From positions 1 through 37,282 of the forward strand of contig JAJNBE010000016.1 in assembly GCA_021155915.1 (NCBI GenBank): DNA of 37,282 nt, in the 5' to 3' direction. The number at the start of each line of letters is the position of its first letter. Position 1 is the first letter of the stretch. Origin of the DNA: Solimicrobium sp. (GTDB taxonomy: Bacteria; Pseudomonadota; Gammaproteobacteria; Burkholderiales; Burkholderiaceae_D). Shown here one piece after another: positions 1 through 11,543 of this stretch. The position numbers and the translations under genes are program-made. The notes beneath the pieces are model-generated. The model ran no database searches and was not told the DNA's origin. It was given only the letters and a program-made list of their open reading frames with translations.

Positions 1-125
1 GTTTTATGCCGATATTGCAGTAATGCGGCGCCTCCTTGCAGAGCTTGTTCGCTGATTTCGACCAATTTGTCTGTGTCATCCCAATCGGGGGTGATGAGAT
101 AAAGCCCACGTAAATGTCTGTTCAT
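1..125 (-). CDS. thiE: Thiamine phosphate synthase ThiE, N-terminal fragment (cut by window edge)
   Basis: ThiE joins HMP pyrophosphate and thiazole phosphate into thiamine phosphate in the cytoplasm. Only the first 41 codons are in the window. They read as a typical ThiE start: a GLYLITP strand, then a helix ending GGAALLQYRHK, which matches the family's first beta strand and its Q-Y-R-x-K substrate-contact strand. The ATG overlaps the thiD stop as ATGA, so it is the last visible gene of the coupled thi operon. The catalytic part lies outside, so integrity cannot be judged. Confidence 0.9.
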   Translation of the reverse strand, partial: MNRHLRGLYLITPDWDDTDKLVEISEQALQGGAALLQYRHK

Positions 126-916
126 GAATGTTGCGCTGTGCGTTTTGGAATAAGTTGTCCGGATGTGATTGAATACGCATGCTTTAGAGCCTCTTGGCAA
201 TAAGATTGGGCCATTTCAAGGGCTAATTGCATTGATCTGCTGTGAGCAAGTTGTCCTGCAATGGCAGCGGCTAACGTGCAGCCACTTCCGTGAAACTCAC
301 CAGAAAAACGTTGCCATTGCCAATGCATTTGTTGGTCATCATGGAACCAACTATTAGTAATGATGGGTTCTTTGCTGTGACCACCTTTAATTAATACATG
401 CGCTGCCCCATAATTCATTAATTGCTGCCCTTGCTGCAAAGTAGAAATGGCGTTTGGGCAGAGCAGCTCCGCTTCGTGCAAATTAGGGGTGATTAGGGTA
501 GCAATACGCATTAAAGGTGCGATGAGTTCGGCCGCGTTTTCGAGGGCGGTATCAACAGCTAATGCATCACCGTGACCGCTAGCTAAGACAGGGTCCAAAA
601 TGACCGGTAAATTCGGATGCAGTTTTTTGAATTCGGATATCCATAAAGCAATCGCCATCGCATTTAATCGGCTACCAATAATCCCGATTTTGATTGCTCG
701 GATTGGTATTTTAGCAACTAGAGTTTTTGCCTGCTCCAAAATAAGTTCAATAGCAACCGGATGAACGGAAAATACACGGTCATTATCTTGGACTGTAATG
801 GCCGTAATAATCGGCAGAGCGTGCGAATCTTGAGCGGCGATTGCTTCAATATCAGCGGAAATTCCCGCACCGCCGCTGGGGTCACTACCTGAAAAAACGA
901 GAACACACGGCCTCAC
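122..916 (-). CDS. thiD: Hydroxymethylpyrimidine / phosphomethylpyrimidine kinase ThiD
   Basis: ThiD phosphorylates HMP and then HMP-P to give HMP-PP for thiamine synthesis. The 264-residue protein has the ribokinase-like fold signatures: [15 protein letters not shown] at residues 9-23 (substrate loop), a KGGH strand near 177, and GSGC at 210-213 (anion hole and catalytic Cys region). Length is normal for the family. The start codon is GTG, and GTGA is shared with the thiG stop, so translation is coupled to thiG. The stop likewise overlaps the thiE start. It is regulated with the rest of the operon by the TPP riboswitch ahead of thiC (inference from the continuous, mostly overlapping gene order). 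Confidence 0.95.
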   Translation of the reverse strand: MRPCVLVFSGSDPSGGAGISADIEAIAAQDSHALPIITAITVQDNDRVFSVHPVAIELILEQAKTLVAKIPIRAIKIGIIGSRLNAMAIALWISEFKKLHPNLPVILDPVLASGHGDALAVDTALENAAELIAPLMRIATLITPNLHEAELLCPNAISTLQQGQQLMNYGAAHVLIKGGHSKEPIITNSWFHDDQQMHWQWQRFSGEFHGSGCTLAAAIAGQLAHSRSMQLALEMAQSYCQEALKHAYSITSGQLIPKRTAQHS

Positions 917-1704
917 AGAACCACTCGATCGGCCATCGGCGAGGAAGGTGATCCCGTAAACCGTTTTTCCATGCGTCCCGCTAAATACGCTTCGCGCCCA
1001 GCTTCCACCGCCAAACGCATAGACCGTGCCATACGAACGGGGTCTTGGGCACCCGCGATGGCAGTATTCATCAATATGCCATCACAACCCAGCTCCATGG
1101 CAATTACCGCGTCTGATGCTGTACCAACGCCTGCATCCACAAGGATCGGAACCGTGGCGTTTTCAATGATAAGTGACAAATTCCATGGATTCAAAATGCC
1201 CATACCTGAACCAATCAGTGAGGCTAACGGCATTACAGCTACGCAACCGATATCTTCCAATATCTTGGCTTGAATAGGATCGTCGCTACAATACACCATC
1301 ACTTCGAAACCTTCCTTAACCAAGGCTTTTGCTGCAATTAACGTTTCTGGCATGTTGGGGAATAAGCTTTTTTCATCACCCAACACTTCTAATTTACATA
1401 GTTTTTGCCCACTCAATAATTCCCGGCCCAGCTGCAAGGTATAAATCGCATCCCGTGCGTTATAGCAACCAGCGGAATTAGGCAAAATAGTGTAGCGTGT
1501 AGGAGAAATAGTGTCCAACAGGCTCGGAGTGTTGGGATCTTGGCCAATGTTTACCCGCCGAATTGCGACCGTAATAATTTCTGCACCGCTGGCTTCGGTC
1601 GCGACTTGAGTTTGTTCCAGATCACGATATTTTCCGCTGCCGACTAACAAGCGTGAAGAGTAGGTTTTTCCGGCAATGATTAGAGGCTTATCTTCTTTTG
1701 ACAT
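913..1704 (-). CDS. thiG: Thiazole synthase ThiG
   Basis: ThiG forms the thiazole ring from deoxyxylulose 5-phosphate, dehydroglycine and the ThiS thiocarboxylate. The 263 residues cover the full TIM barrel. Lys104 in CKLEVLGD aligns with the Schiff-base lysine of the family. [21 protein letters not shown] and [11 protein letters not shown] give the phosphate-binding loops. The ATG at 1704 has GGAA five bases upstream. The dehydroglycine source (ThiO or ThiH) is not encoded next to it. Its stop overlaps the GTG start of thiD. An 80-base gap separates it from thiS, the only real gap inside the operon. Confidence 0.96.
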   Translation of the reverse strand: MSKEDKPLIIAGKTYSSRLLVGSGKYRDLEQTQVATEASGAEIITVAIRRVNIGQDPNTPSLLDTISPTRYTILPNSAGCYNARDAIYTLQLGRELLSGQKLCKLEVLGDEKSLFPNMPETLIAAKALVKEGFEVMVYCSDDPIQAKILEDIGCVAVMPLASLIGSGMGILNPWNLSLIIENATVPILVDAGVGTASDAVIAMELGCDGILMNTAIAGAQDPVRMARSMRLAVEAGREAYLAGRMEKRFTGSPSSPMADRVVL

Positions 1705-1784
1705 ATCAATTCCATTGGATGTGCATTCTTACTTACGATGTTTTTATGCTTGCGATAGGCTTGCGATATGCTCGCTAAACCAAA

Positions 1785-4058
<2,274 letters not shown>

Positions 4059-4163
4059 TTAATAGATTCTTTCGTACTTCCCCAAAAGGATGAGCGAAAA
4101 AAGTTCCGTCATTATATCCACTATCTAGAGTTTAGAAGAGTGCACATACATTAGCTGAAAGTC

Positions 4164-5399
4164 TTACCCTTTTTCAACATAGCAATTCTCATTTAAAAAA
4201 TGTAAGGCGCCATCCAAACTGAGATCGTCCTTATCCAACAAATAAATCTCGGCTTGTTCACAGAAATCTAACCAATCTTCTAACAGGCTTTCTTGTTTTT
4301 CGAACGGGGCATGCTCTTTGATAAATTGACTGCCGAGTTCTGGATAAAACCCTTCACTACGAATTTTTTTAATTATCTTTTTTGCAGTAGATTTACTTAA
4401 AGTAATGTTATCTGGCGCCTTAGCGGCTTTGCAAAGTAACAACGTCAAAATGGCGTCAATATCATTTTTCCCTTTGGTATGTGTGTTCCATTCTTTAGAC
4501 ACTAACGTGTCATAGTGAGCGGTATCCTCCATTTCATGACCAAGAATAAAATAGCGACTTTTTAATTGATGGATGAGATTGTCCAAAGAAAGTTTTTTAT
4601 TTGTAATTTTAGGAAGATCATTAGCCACAATATCATTTTTGAGAAGAGTGACAATATTCTGCTCAATTTCGTTTAATTTAATGCCGGGCAATATTATTGG
4701 ATCTTCTAAACGTGTTAATCCCTTTTTTCGCATCGAATTGAGTAGCGAAGCAAATTCAATTTGGTCAAAACAATGCTGAGGAACGATCTCACTATTTGCA
4801 CTAACTTTTTGCATTTTTATTAATAGTGCACTTCGAATAAGTGCGTCTGCTTCGCAATGTTGATCTTGAAAAATTGAAAGAGGTAATTTCATGACTACAC
4901 TCAATTTTCTAGCCAGTTGAATTTCAGCCTGGAAAACGAGTCGCTGCTTTTTTGCTTGTTGATAGTCTTTGCTAGATTTCTTGCGTGACCAAAATTCTAA
5001 AAAATCTTCCACGTGTCCATTATCCAATAGACCAAGAATAGGATACTCGGGCAATGCGAATAATTCCTTCAAAAGCGTTGACCCGCCACGTGACAGTGTT
5101 AAAAAAGTGTTGTCCCGAATTAAACGCGCAGCAGCTTTTAAATCGTTACGGGAGGTTTCGCTCAAATATAAACTTACTAGATTAACAATGCGAAAACGAG
5201 CTAGTTCAATTTCGGCACGTAAGAAGGGGCTGCCAAACGCCTTGGCAATTTGGACTAGTCCTTTTGGCGCTTCAATGTTAATAGCGCTAATTTTCTCATC
5301 ACTGATAATACCTTGCTGGATACCAAAACGAAGTGCTTTTTCAAAAAAAGGTCGATCTTCAAACGTTGTTATCGCGGAGTCATTATTTTCTAAATTCAC
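4164..5399 (-). CDS. Hypothetical protein, 411 aa, last gene of J-domain cluster
   Basis: I do not recognise this protein. It is predicted mostly helical, soluble, with no signal peptide or clear membrane helix. The N-terminal third is the most conserved-looking part (FFEKALRFGIQQGIISDEK, then IAKAFGSPFLRAEIELARFRIVNLVSLYL). The rest is charged and rich in Lys/Glu. The start is a GTG whose GTGA overlaps the stop of the 256-residue gene upstream, so the two are translationally coupled and probably act together. The reading frame is intact and free of in-frame stops over 1.2 kb, supporting a real gene. It is the last gene before the thi riboswitch, with about 105 bases between. Function unknown. 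Confidence 0.8.
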   Translation of the reverse strand: MNLENNDSAITTFEDRPFFEKALRFGIQQGIISDEKISAINIEAPKGLVQIAKAFGSPFLRAEIELARFRIVNLVSLYLSETSRNDLKAAARLIRDNTFLTLSRGGSTLLKELFALPEYPILGLLDNGHVEDFLEFWSRKKSSKDYQQAKKQRLVFQAEIQLARKLSVVMKLPLSIFQDQHCEADALIRSALLIKMQKVSANSEIVPQHCFDQIEFASLLNSMRKKGLTRLEDPIILPGIKLNEIEQNIVTLLKNDIVANDLPKITNKKLSLDNLIHQLKSRYFILGHEMEDTAHYDTLVSKEWNTHTKGKNDIDAILTLLLCKAAKAPDNITLSKSTAKKIIKKIRSEGFYPELGSQFIKEHAPFEKQESLLEDWLDFCEQAEIYLLDKDDLSLDGALHFLNENCYVEKG

Positions 5400-6166
5400 A
5401 GTGCAGATTCTTCCTGTAGGCCTTCGAAATCTGGACGGTCTGTACTTGGCATGGGTTTGTCGTTATCTAACACGCCTTCAGGCAAGTCTTCCCTAACTTC
5501 CATAAATGCATCATGTTGCGTATTTTCTTTTTTCAAGCGTGTTCGTAATTTTAATAGCACCTCGCGAAAAATATCCGGATGCTGATAGCGCAAAATCGTT
5601 GTTACTTCCATCCAGTCGTGGTCTTCTACATTTGCCATTTCTAAGGGAGAAGACTGGGGTTCCGACTCGCGCATTAAGTTGAGTAAATCGTCATCGAGAG
5701 CCTGGGTTTTCGCTTCATCCCCTGACTCAAACAGATCAAATGTGGCGAATCGGTAGAAGTGCTCGATACGTTCTGTGCGGTCGGCTAAGTAATCAACCAG
5801 TGTGTCGTAGCCGCCATCCGCCTCACTAATCGCATAAAGAAATTCTGCAGGATCGGCCCCTTCACGGAAAATGACTGAATTAATCATGCCGCGTAAATGT
5901 TCATGACTTAAATCGCCATAGCGTTTTTCCAGTACGACAGCTTTGGCAAATTGTTCTGGTGTGACGACCAGGTTAACCAGTGATTCTTTAGATGAGTCAT
6001 ATTCCCGAATGATGGCCAATAGGTCTTTTGCAGGGAATTGCTCTAAAGCGGCGACTAAAGCCTGATCCCCCTCCGTGTCAGCCAAGTTAGCCAGCGCAGA
6101 TTCCGCGCCGACGATATCGCCGGATTTAATCAGGTTCTGGGCTTCTATTAATGCAGGTATGCTCAT
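5396..6166 (-). CDS. Hypothetical acidic protein, 256 aa, J-domain cluster
   Basis: I do not recognise this protein. It is acidic and predicted almost wholly helical, without signal peptide or membrane segment. The N-terminal 60 residues look like a short helical repeat (LIEAQNLIKSGDIVGAESALANLA). The C-terminal 40 residues are polar and probably disordered. The ATG at 6166 has GGAAGGAAA upstream (SD). Its stop overlaps the GTG of the 411-residue gene, so the pair forms a tight unit. A 265-base AT-rich gap separates it from the next gene upstream, so it may have its own promoter; a palindrome lies there at 6229-6248. Confidence 0.8.
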   Translation of the reverse strand: MSIPALIEAQNLIKSGDIVGAESALANLADTEGDQALVAALEQFPAKDLLAIIREYDSSKESLVNLVVTPEQFAKAVVLEKRYGDLSHEHLRGMINSVIFREGADPAEFLYAISEADGGYDTLVDYLADRTERIEHFYRFATFDLFESGDEAKTQALDDDLLNLMRESEPQSSPLEMANVEDHDWMEVTTILRYQHPDIFREVLLKLRTRLKKENTQHDAFMEVREDLPEGVLDNDKPMPSTDRPDFEGLQEESAL

Positions 6167-6228
6167 GATTTTCCTTCCTTAATGGCTAACTTAAACATCG
6201 ACAAAATGTACCCATATCTTCGCGTATT

Positions 6229-6248
6229 AGTATTGATATCACAATACT
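6229..6248. promoter_or_regulatory. Inverted repeat, possible operator
   Basis: AGTATTG (6229-6235) and CAATACT (6242-6248) are perfect 7-base inverted arms around a 6-base ATATCA spacer. They lie 63 bases ahead of the 256-residue gene in an AT-rich gap. The geometry suits a dimeric regulator site, but no regulator is known and no T-run follows. In a 265-base AT-rich gap, chance is possible. Confidence 0.3.
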
Positions 6249-6431
6249 CTTATAAGTTAGAATGAAAGCGTAATTGTTTATGTAGCCTGAATATTCAGCA
6301 TAAAATTCGTATCTTATAAAAACAAGCTCTTAATTCATATATTGAAAAAAATTGCTGAGAATTGACTATGCTCAAGATACTGTACTTGTACGGAAGATGA
6401 CCTAATTCGATTTATGGCTTTTCTTGCTTAC

Positions 6432-7034
6432 CTACTCTTTGCGGTCAAAGCCTTGTTCGGCCAGCCAATCTGCCCCAGCTTTCTCTAAATCATATTCTGT
6501 CGATTCGCCTTCTTCGGTAGCCTGTTCATCGGAATTAAGGCTGGCATCGCTATCGTCGTTATCCGTCGCACTGCCCTCATCGTCCCATTCGTTTTGTTGG
6601 TCATCTTGCTGACCACTGGTCGGATGTGCAGAACGTGACTGACTGCATCTATTTAGATATTCCAAACCTACAGTAGTGATTAAAAAAGTTTCCCCGTTAG
6701 GATCTTCCAGAATGGTATTAACCAATTTTTCTGCCCAGGGTTCGATGACGATGGCCTTTTGCAAAGTTGCCCAAGAAGGAAATTTGCTCGCTTCTTTTGT
6801 GATCAGCGATTCAATTGCTAACGAATTTTTGAAAAAGAAAGCACCATGAAAAGCGACTGCTACCATTTCAGGTGAAAATTCCAGCATCATGAGCAATTGT
6901 GGAATTTGTTCGCGCTTTTGGGCGAGACGTGCTTTTAGGACATTTTTGCCTTCTGAGTCGGTGCGCAGATCATCTAATTCGGCGTTGTAAGACGAAGTGA
7001 GATTTGTAAAATAACGCGATAATTTTGAAGTCAT
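6432..7034 (-). CDS. Hypothetical protein with acidic tail, 200 aa, coupled to J-domain protein
   Basis: I do not recognise this family. Residues 1-130 look like a folded helical domain. Residues about 135-185 are a low-complexity Asp/Glu/Ser/Gln stretch, likely disordered. The protein then ends in a short hydrophobic peptide, ADWLAEQGFDRKE, that could be a docking tail (inference). The ATG overlaps the stop of the J-domain gene as ATGA, so the two are made together, suggesting this is the client or partner of the small co-chaperone. No signal peptide or membrane helix is seen. Confidence 0.8.
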   Translation of the reverse strand: MTSKLSRYFTNLTSSYNAELDDLRTDSEGKNVLKARLAQKREQIPQLLMMLEFSPEMVAVAFHGAFFFKNSLAIESLITKEASKFPSWATLQKAIVIEPWAEKLVNTILEDPNGETFLITTVGLEYLNRCSQSRSAHPTSGQQDDQQNEWDDEGSATDNDDSDASLNSDEQATEEGESTEYDLEKAGADWLAEQGFDRKE

Positions 7035-7318
7035 TGCACTACTCCTGACAGGTAGGTGGACCAGATCTCTTGCGCTGTTCCGAGGGGTGATTCCAGCAAA
7101 TTCCGTCGTCGATTCTCATCATAAGTCGTACGTGAGGCTGGGTCAGAGAGAACATCATAAGCTTCTCTGACTTCACGAAATTTGACGGGAGCTAACTCTG
7201 AGGCATTTTTATCTGGGTGAAATTCAGAAGCCTTCAATCGAAATGCTTGTCTAATTTCATTTGGGCTCGCTGTACTAGTTAAGCCTAGTACGGCATATAA
7301 ATCTTTATCAATGGACAT
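7031..7318 (-). CDS. Small J-domain (DnaJ-like) protein, 95 aa
   Basis: A stand-alone J domain. DLYAVLGLTSTASPNEIRQAF (helix I-II), HPDKNA (the HPD motif that stimulates Hsp70 ATPase), and VREAYDVLSDPASRTTYDE (helix III-IV) are all present, followed by only about 20 residues. It lacks the Gly/Phe region, zinc fingers and client-binding domains of DnaJ, so it is a type III J protein that presumably directs DnaK to a specific partner. I chose the ATG at 7318 because the J domain begins right there; an upstream in-frame extension to 7399 adds unrelated sequence. It is the first gene of the cluster and overlaps the 200-residue gene. Confidence 0.9.
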   Translation of the reverse strand: MSIDKDLYAVLGLTSTASPNEIRQAFRLKASEFHPDKNASELAPVKFREVREAYDVLSDPASRTTYDENRRRNLLESPLGTAQEIWSTYLSGVVQ

Positions 7319-7645
7319 GGTTATGAAAATATAAAATCGATGTACGATTTCTATCGATGAAGCTGCCTGCGGCGTCAACCATTTTATGGTCCGTACCAAT
7401 TACAGTATTTTTCATGAAGAGGTAGCGGCAAAAAGGATAAGATGCCATTTTAACAGTTTTATTACGCGACCAGGTATGTGTTTAGCCGCATTCTGCCCAT
7501 TCTTGTGTTCTGCAGAAAAGAAAATCTATACTACAGGATCAAGAGCAACTCAAACAACTATAACAACCCGAATTGCATCCAAAATACCTCATGCCGCATT
7601 CCCGCTTTATAATTGCAATCCCTTTTAACGATCACAATAACCGCC
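7319..7645. other. Divergent intergenic region between J-domain cluster and valS
   Basis: A 327-base stretch with no convincing gene. Facing valS, TATAAT at 7608-7613 is a good -10 hexamer, with a poor -35, about 33 bases from the valS ATG. Facing the J-domain gene, TTGACG (minus, 7378-7373) is a good -35 followed by weak -10 candidates near 7348-7355. Nothing else was seen. Confidence 0.4.
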
Positions 7646-10483
7646 ATGGAATTAGCTAAGTCTTTCGAGCCCGCCGAAATTGAAAAAAACTGGCGTACCA
7701 TTTGGGAGCAACGAGGGTATTCTTCTGCTTCGATGGACACTAGCCAGCCTCCATTTTGTATGCAACTTCCGCCTCCTAATGTTACCGGAACGTTGCATAT
7801 GGGGCATGCTTTTAATCAAACTGTCATGGATGGGTTAGCGCGCTATTACCGTATGCGTGGCTTTAATACCTGCTGGTTGCCAGGCACCGATCATGCGGGA
7901 ATTGCGACACAAATCGTGGTAGAGCGCCAACTGGATGCACAGAAGATTTCTCGTCATGATTTGGGCCGCGATAAATTTGTTGAAAAAGTATGGGAATGGA
8001 AAAAACAATCGGGTTCAGTCATCACTGGCCAATTGCGCCGGATGGGTGCGTCTGCGGATTGGAGTCGGGAATATTTTACGTTGGATGCACCGCGTTCCAG
8101 AGCCGTAGCGGAAGTATTTACACGCTTATTTGAGCAAGGGTTAATCTACCGTGGCAAACGTCTGGTGAATTGGGACCCTATATTGGGCACGGCGGTGTCC
8201 GATCTCGAAGTTGTGTCTGAAGAAGAAGATGGTTCGATGTGGTACATCCGTTATCCGTTGGTCGGCGAGGTTGGCCATTTAACAGTGGCAACCACACGTC
8301 CGGAAACGATGTTAGGCGACGTAGCTGTAGCTGTTGATCCAACGGATGAACGCTACACGCATCTGATTGGTAAAATGGTAAAGTTGCCTTTATCGGATCG
8401 CCACATCCCAATTATTGCCGATGAATATGTTGATAAGGCGTTCGGTACCGGCTGCGTAAAAATTACCCCGGCCCATGACTTTAATGATTACACCATTGGC
8501 CAACGCCATCAACTTCCCATGATCAGTATGCTGACATTAGATGCAAAAGTGGCGGATGACGCGCCGGAAGCTTACCGGGGCCTAGACCGTTTTATTGCAC
8601 GAAAAAAGATCGTGGCCGATCTTGAGGCCCAAGGCTTATTAGACTCCGTTAAGCCGCATAAATTAATGGTGCCGCGCGGTGATCGTACGGGGGTGGTGAT
8701 CGAGCCCATGTTAACGGATCAATGGTTTATGGCAATGAGCAAGCCGGCTCCTGAAGGAACACTTTTCCCAGGTAAATCCATCGCGGAAATAGCATTAAAA
8801 AAAGTGGCTGACGGCGAAATTAAATTTGTGCCAGAAAACTGGACTACAACATACAATCAGTGGCTAGAAAATATCCAGGATTGGTGTATTTCCCGCCAGC
8901 TCTGGTGGGGACACCAAATTCCCGCCTGGTACGGCGAAGACGGTCAAATTTTTGTGGCATCCTCGGAAATGGAAGCGAAAGAAAAAGCGGAAAAATCCGG
9001 TTACCAAGGCAAGCTAAAACGTGATGAGGATGTTCTGGATACTTGGTTCTCATCTGCGTTGGTTCCGTTCTCCAGTTTAGGTTGGCCAGAACAAACGGTT
9101 GATTTGCGCACATTTTTACCTTCTTCTGTTTTGGTCACTGGTTTCGATATCATTTTCTTCTGGGTTGCGCGCATGATCATGATGACAATGCACTTTACGG
9201 GAAAAGTGCCATTTCATACCGTGTATGTGCATGGTTTAGTGCGCGATGCTTCTGGTCAGAAAATGTCCAAATCGAAAGGGAATACCCTAGATCCAATCGA
9301 TCTTATTGATGGAATTTCAGTTGATGAATTAGTTAAGAAACGCGCAGCCGGCTTGATGAACCCGAAGGACGCAGAAAAAATCAGCAAAGCGACGCGCAAA
9401 GAGTTTTCTGATGGTATTCAGGCATACGGCACCGATGCCTTGCGGCTTACAATGGCCAGTTACGCTTCCTTAGGTCGAAGCATTAATTTTGATTTGGCGC
9501 GCTGTGAAGGTTACCGACATTTTTGCAATAAGTTATGGAACGCGACACGATTTGTACTGATGAATACCGAGGGTAAAGATTGCGGACTAGATAGCCATAT
9601 AAATGGTATATGCAAAGCAGAGTATTTAAATTTTTCTCAGGCAGATCGTTGGATCGTTTCGTTGTTACAACGTACCCAACAAGATATTACGAAAGGTTTC
9701 GCTGAGTTCCGCCTTGACCATATCACTGGCAGCATTTATCAATTTATTTGGGATGAGTATTGTGATTGGTATCTAGAAAGCGCCAAGGTGCAGCTGCAGC
9801 ATGGGACTGAAGCGCAACAGCGTGCAACGCGCCGCACCTTGTTGCGCGTGCTGGAAACCGTATTGCGTCTGTCGCATCCTATTATTCCATTTATTACTGA
9901 ATCGTTGTGGCAAACAGTAGCGCCATTAGCAGGCCGTACGCTAAACCCGGCAGGTGACAGTATTATGTTGCAAGCGTATCCGGAAGCGAATCCTGCTAAG
10001 TTAGATGAAGCTGCTGAAAACTGGATGTCTACGTTAAAAACATTGACCGAAGCCTGTCGAAATCTACGGAGTGAAATGCAACTTTCTCCCGCGCAGCGGG
10101 TGCCGTTGTTACTGCAAGCCCCCGAGGCGTCGGATAAAAAGCGTTTGCAGGTATTTGCGCCTTATCTACAAGCTTTGGCAAAGCTATCAGAAGTCCATGT
10201 GGTAGATGCGTTGCCCGAATCACTCGCTCCCGTATCAGTTGTGGGTGAGACGAAGTTAATGCTTAGAGTGGACGTTGACCCCGACGCTGAGCGTGAACGA
10301 TTAAATAAAGAAATTACCCGTTTAGAAATCGAAATTGGTAAGGCGCAATCTAAGTTAGACAATGCCGGCTTTATAGACCGGGCACCCAAACAAGTGGTGG
10401 AGCAGGAGAAAGACCGACTAATTAATTTTTCTGCGACATTAAGTAAGTTGCATGAGCAAATTAATAAGTTGTCTGGACGCTAA
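7646..10483 (+). CDS. valS: Valine--tRNA ligase ValS
   Basis: Class I aminoacyl-tRNA synthetase that charges tRNA-Val and edits mischarged threonine. The 945 residues are full length. The HIGH motif appears as HMGH in [15 protein letters not shown] (about residues 41-55). The CP1 editing domain follows, with [15 protein letters not shown] lies in [10 protein letters not shown]. The anticodon-binding domain and the C-terminal tRNA-binding coiled coil end the protein. I chose the ATG at 7646 because [16 protein letters not shown] is the usual betaproteobacterial start; an in-frame TTG at 7613 would add 11 residues. No strong SD is visible. Confidence 0.97.
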   Translation: MELAKSFEPAEIEKNWRTIWEQRGYSSASMDTSQPPFCMQLPPPNVTGTLHMGHAFNQTVMDGLARYYRMRGFNTCWLPGTDHAGIATQIVVERQLDAQKISRHDLGRDKFVEKVWEWKKQSGSVITGQLRRMGASADWSREYFTLDAPRSRAVAEVFTRLFEQGLIYRGKRLVNWDPILGTAVSDLEVVSEEEDGSMWYIRYPLVGEVGHLTVATTRPETMLGDVAVAVDPTDERYTHLIGKMVKLPLSDRHIPIIADEYVDKAFGTGCVKITPAHDFNDYTIGQRHQLPMISMLTLDAKVADDAPEAYRGLDRFIARKKIVADLEAQGLLDSVKPHKLMVPRGDRTGVVIEPMLTDQWFMAMSKPAPEGTLFPGKSIAEIALKKVADGEIKFVPENWTTTYNQWLENIQDWCISRQLWWGHQIPAWYGEDGQIFVASSEMEAKEKAEKSGYQGKLKRDEDVLDTWFSSALVPFSSLGWPEQTVDLRTFLPSSVLVTGFDIIFFWVARMIMMTMHFTGKVPFHTVYVHGLVRDASGQKMSKSKGNTLDPIDLIDGISVDELVKKRAAGLMNPKDAEKISKATRKEFSDGIQAYGTDALRLTMASYASLGRSINFDLARCEGYRHFCNKLWNATRFVLMNTEGKDCGLDSHINGICKAEYLNFSQADRWIVSLLQRTQQDITKGFAEFRLDHITGSIYQFIWDEYCDWYLESAKVQLQHGTEAQQRATRRTLLRVLETVLRLSHPIIPFITESLWQTVAPLAGRTLNPAGDSIMLQAYPEANPAKLDEAAENWMSTLKTLTEACRNLRSEMQLSPAQRVPLLLQAPEASDKKRLQVFAPYLQALAKLSEVHVVDALPESLAPVSVVGETKLMLRVDVDPDAERERLNKEITRLEIEIGKAQSKLDNAGFIDRAPKQVVEQEKDRLINFSATLSKLHEQINKLSGR

Positions 10484-10553
10484 GAAATTGCCTCTATAAA
10501 TGTTTCTCCTGCAAATCAGTATAGATATGCTCCTCAACGTATAAGGAAACTCC

Positions 10554-11336
10554 ATGCTACTCAAAAATAAAGTTGCAATCATTACGGGCGCTGCAAGTGG
10601 AATCGGAAAGGAAATTGCGGTTGAATTTGCCAAGCAGGGCGCCAAAGTAGTGATCGCTGATTTAGTGTCAGACGCAGCAAAAGCAACTGTCGCCGACATT
10701 ACGAAAGCAGGTGGTACAGCAATGAGTATTGCTATGAACGTGACTGACGAAGCACAAGTCGAACAAGGAGTCGCTGAGGTAGTAGCGGCGTACGGCGGTG
10801 TGGATGTTCTAGTTAGCAATGCTGGAATCCAAATTATTAGTTCTCTGGTTGAGCTGAGTTTGGATAACTGGAAAAAAATGCTGGCAATCCATTTAGATGG
10901 CGCCTTTTTAACGACGCGTGCATGCATGCGCGCAATGATCAAAACTGGTCGTGGGGGTTCCATTATTTATATGGGTTCGGTGCATTCCCATGAGGCATCA
11001 CCGTTAAAAGCACCCTATGTAGCAGCAAAACACGGATTATTAGGATTAGCGAAAGTAGTAGCGAAAGAAGGTGCAAAAGACGGGATTCGTTCCAATGTCA
11101 TATGTCCGGGTTTTGTCCGTACGGGCTTGGTCGATAAGCAAATTCCAGAGCAAGCAAAGTCGCTAGGAATTTCGGAGTCCGACGTAATTAGAAATGTCAT
11201 GTTAAAAGAAACTGTGAACGGCGAATTTACTACTGTGCAAGATGTAGCGCAAACAGCCGTGTTTTTGGCAGCATTTGAAACGAATGCATTAACAGGGCAA
11301 TCTATTACCGTAAGTCATGGTTGGCATATGCAATAG
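10554..11336 (+). CDS. 3-hydroxybutyrate dehydrogenase (SDR family)
   Basis: Short-chain dehydrogenase that likely interconverts (R)-3-hydroxybutyrate and acetoacetate with NAD, in ketone body or polyhydroxybutyrate breakdown. The Rossmann motif T11-G-x3-G16-I-G18, the SNAG segment at 88-91, and the catalytic S142, Y155-x3-K159 are all present. The C-terminal GWHMQ is typical of 3-hydroxybutyrate dehydrogenases (family knowledge). AAGGAAAC lies just ahead of the ATG. It starts 70 bases after valS and is followed by a strong terminator, so it is probably a single gene or a valS read-through unit. No other PHB gene is nearby, so the exact substrate is less certain than the family. Confidence 0.88.
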   Translation: MLLKNKVAIITGAASGIGKEIAVEFAKQGAKVVIADLVSDAAKATVADITKAGGTAMSIAMNVTDEAQVEQGVAEVVAAYGGVDVLVSNAGIQIISSLVELSLDNWKKMLAIHLDGAFLTTRACMRAMIKTGRGGSIIYMGSVHSHEASPLKAPYVAAKHGLLGLAKVVAKEGAKDGIRSNVICPGFVRTGLVDKQIPEQAKSLGISESDVIRNVMLKETVNGEFTTVQDVAQTAVFLAAFETNALTGQSITVSHGWHMQ

Positions 11337-11349
11337 TTAAGGATAAAGG

Positions 11350-11407
11350 TTCGTAAAATTTATTACGAAATTTGGATGAAAATGACGTGAAAATTCACGT
11401 CATTTTT
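11350..11407. terminator. Bidirectional intrinsic terminator with preceding hairpin
   Basis: A perfect 13-base inverted repeat (11379-11391 and 11394-11406, AAAATGACGTGAA against its complement) is flanked by A and T runs, so it can stop transcription both from the 3-hydroxybutyrate dehydrogenase gene and from the opposite strand. A second, smaller hairpin, TTCGTAA/TTACGAA, lies at 11350-11369. The next gene is convergent. Confidence 0.85.
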
Positions 11408-11543
11408 CACTCTTCTTGATCGTGAATATAGTACTTCTATTCCGATTGCCAAATAAAGTTGCTGGTTGAATGGTATTTTTCAACTCCTTATAAAGACCGG
11501 CTTGTTCAAAGGCCCGCTTTTTAGGGATTAGAAGTTGCTAATT

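Noticed and set aside
4969..5496. 175-codon plus-strand frame over the 411- and 256-residue genes
   Set aside because: The minus-strand frames are longer, coupled and have start signals; this one has low-complexity, Arg/Ser-rich shadow sequence.
10439..10963. 174-codon open frame on minus over the valS end and 3-hydroxybutyrate dehydrogenase
   Set aside because: It lies antisense to two well-supported genes and its translation has no domain; it is a codon-usage shadow.
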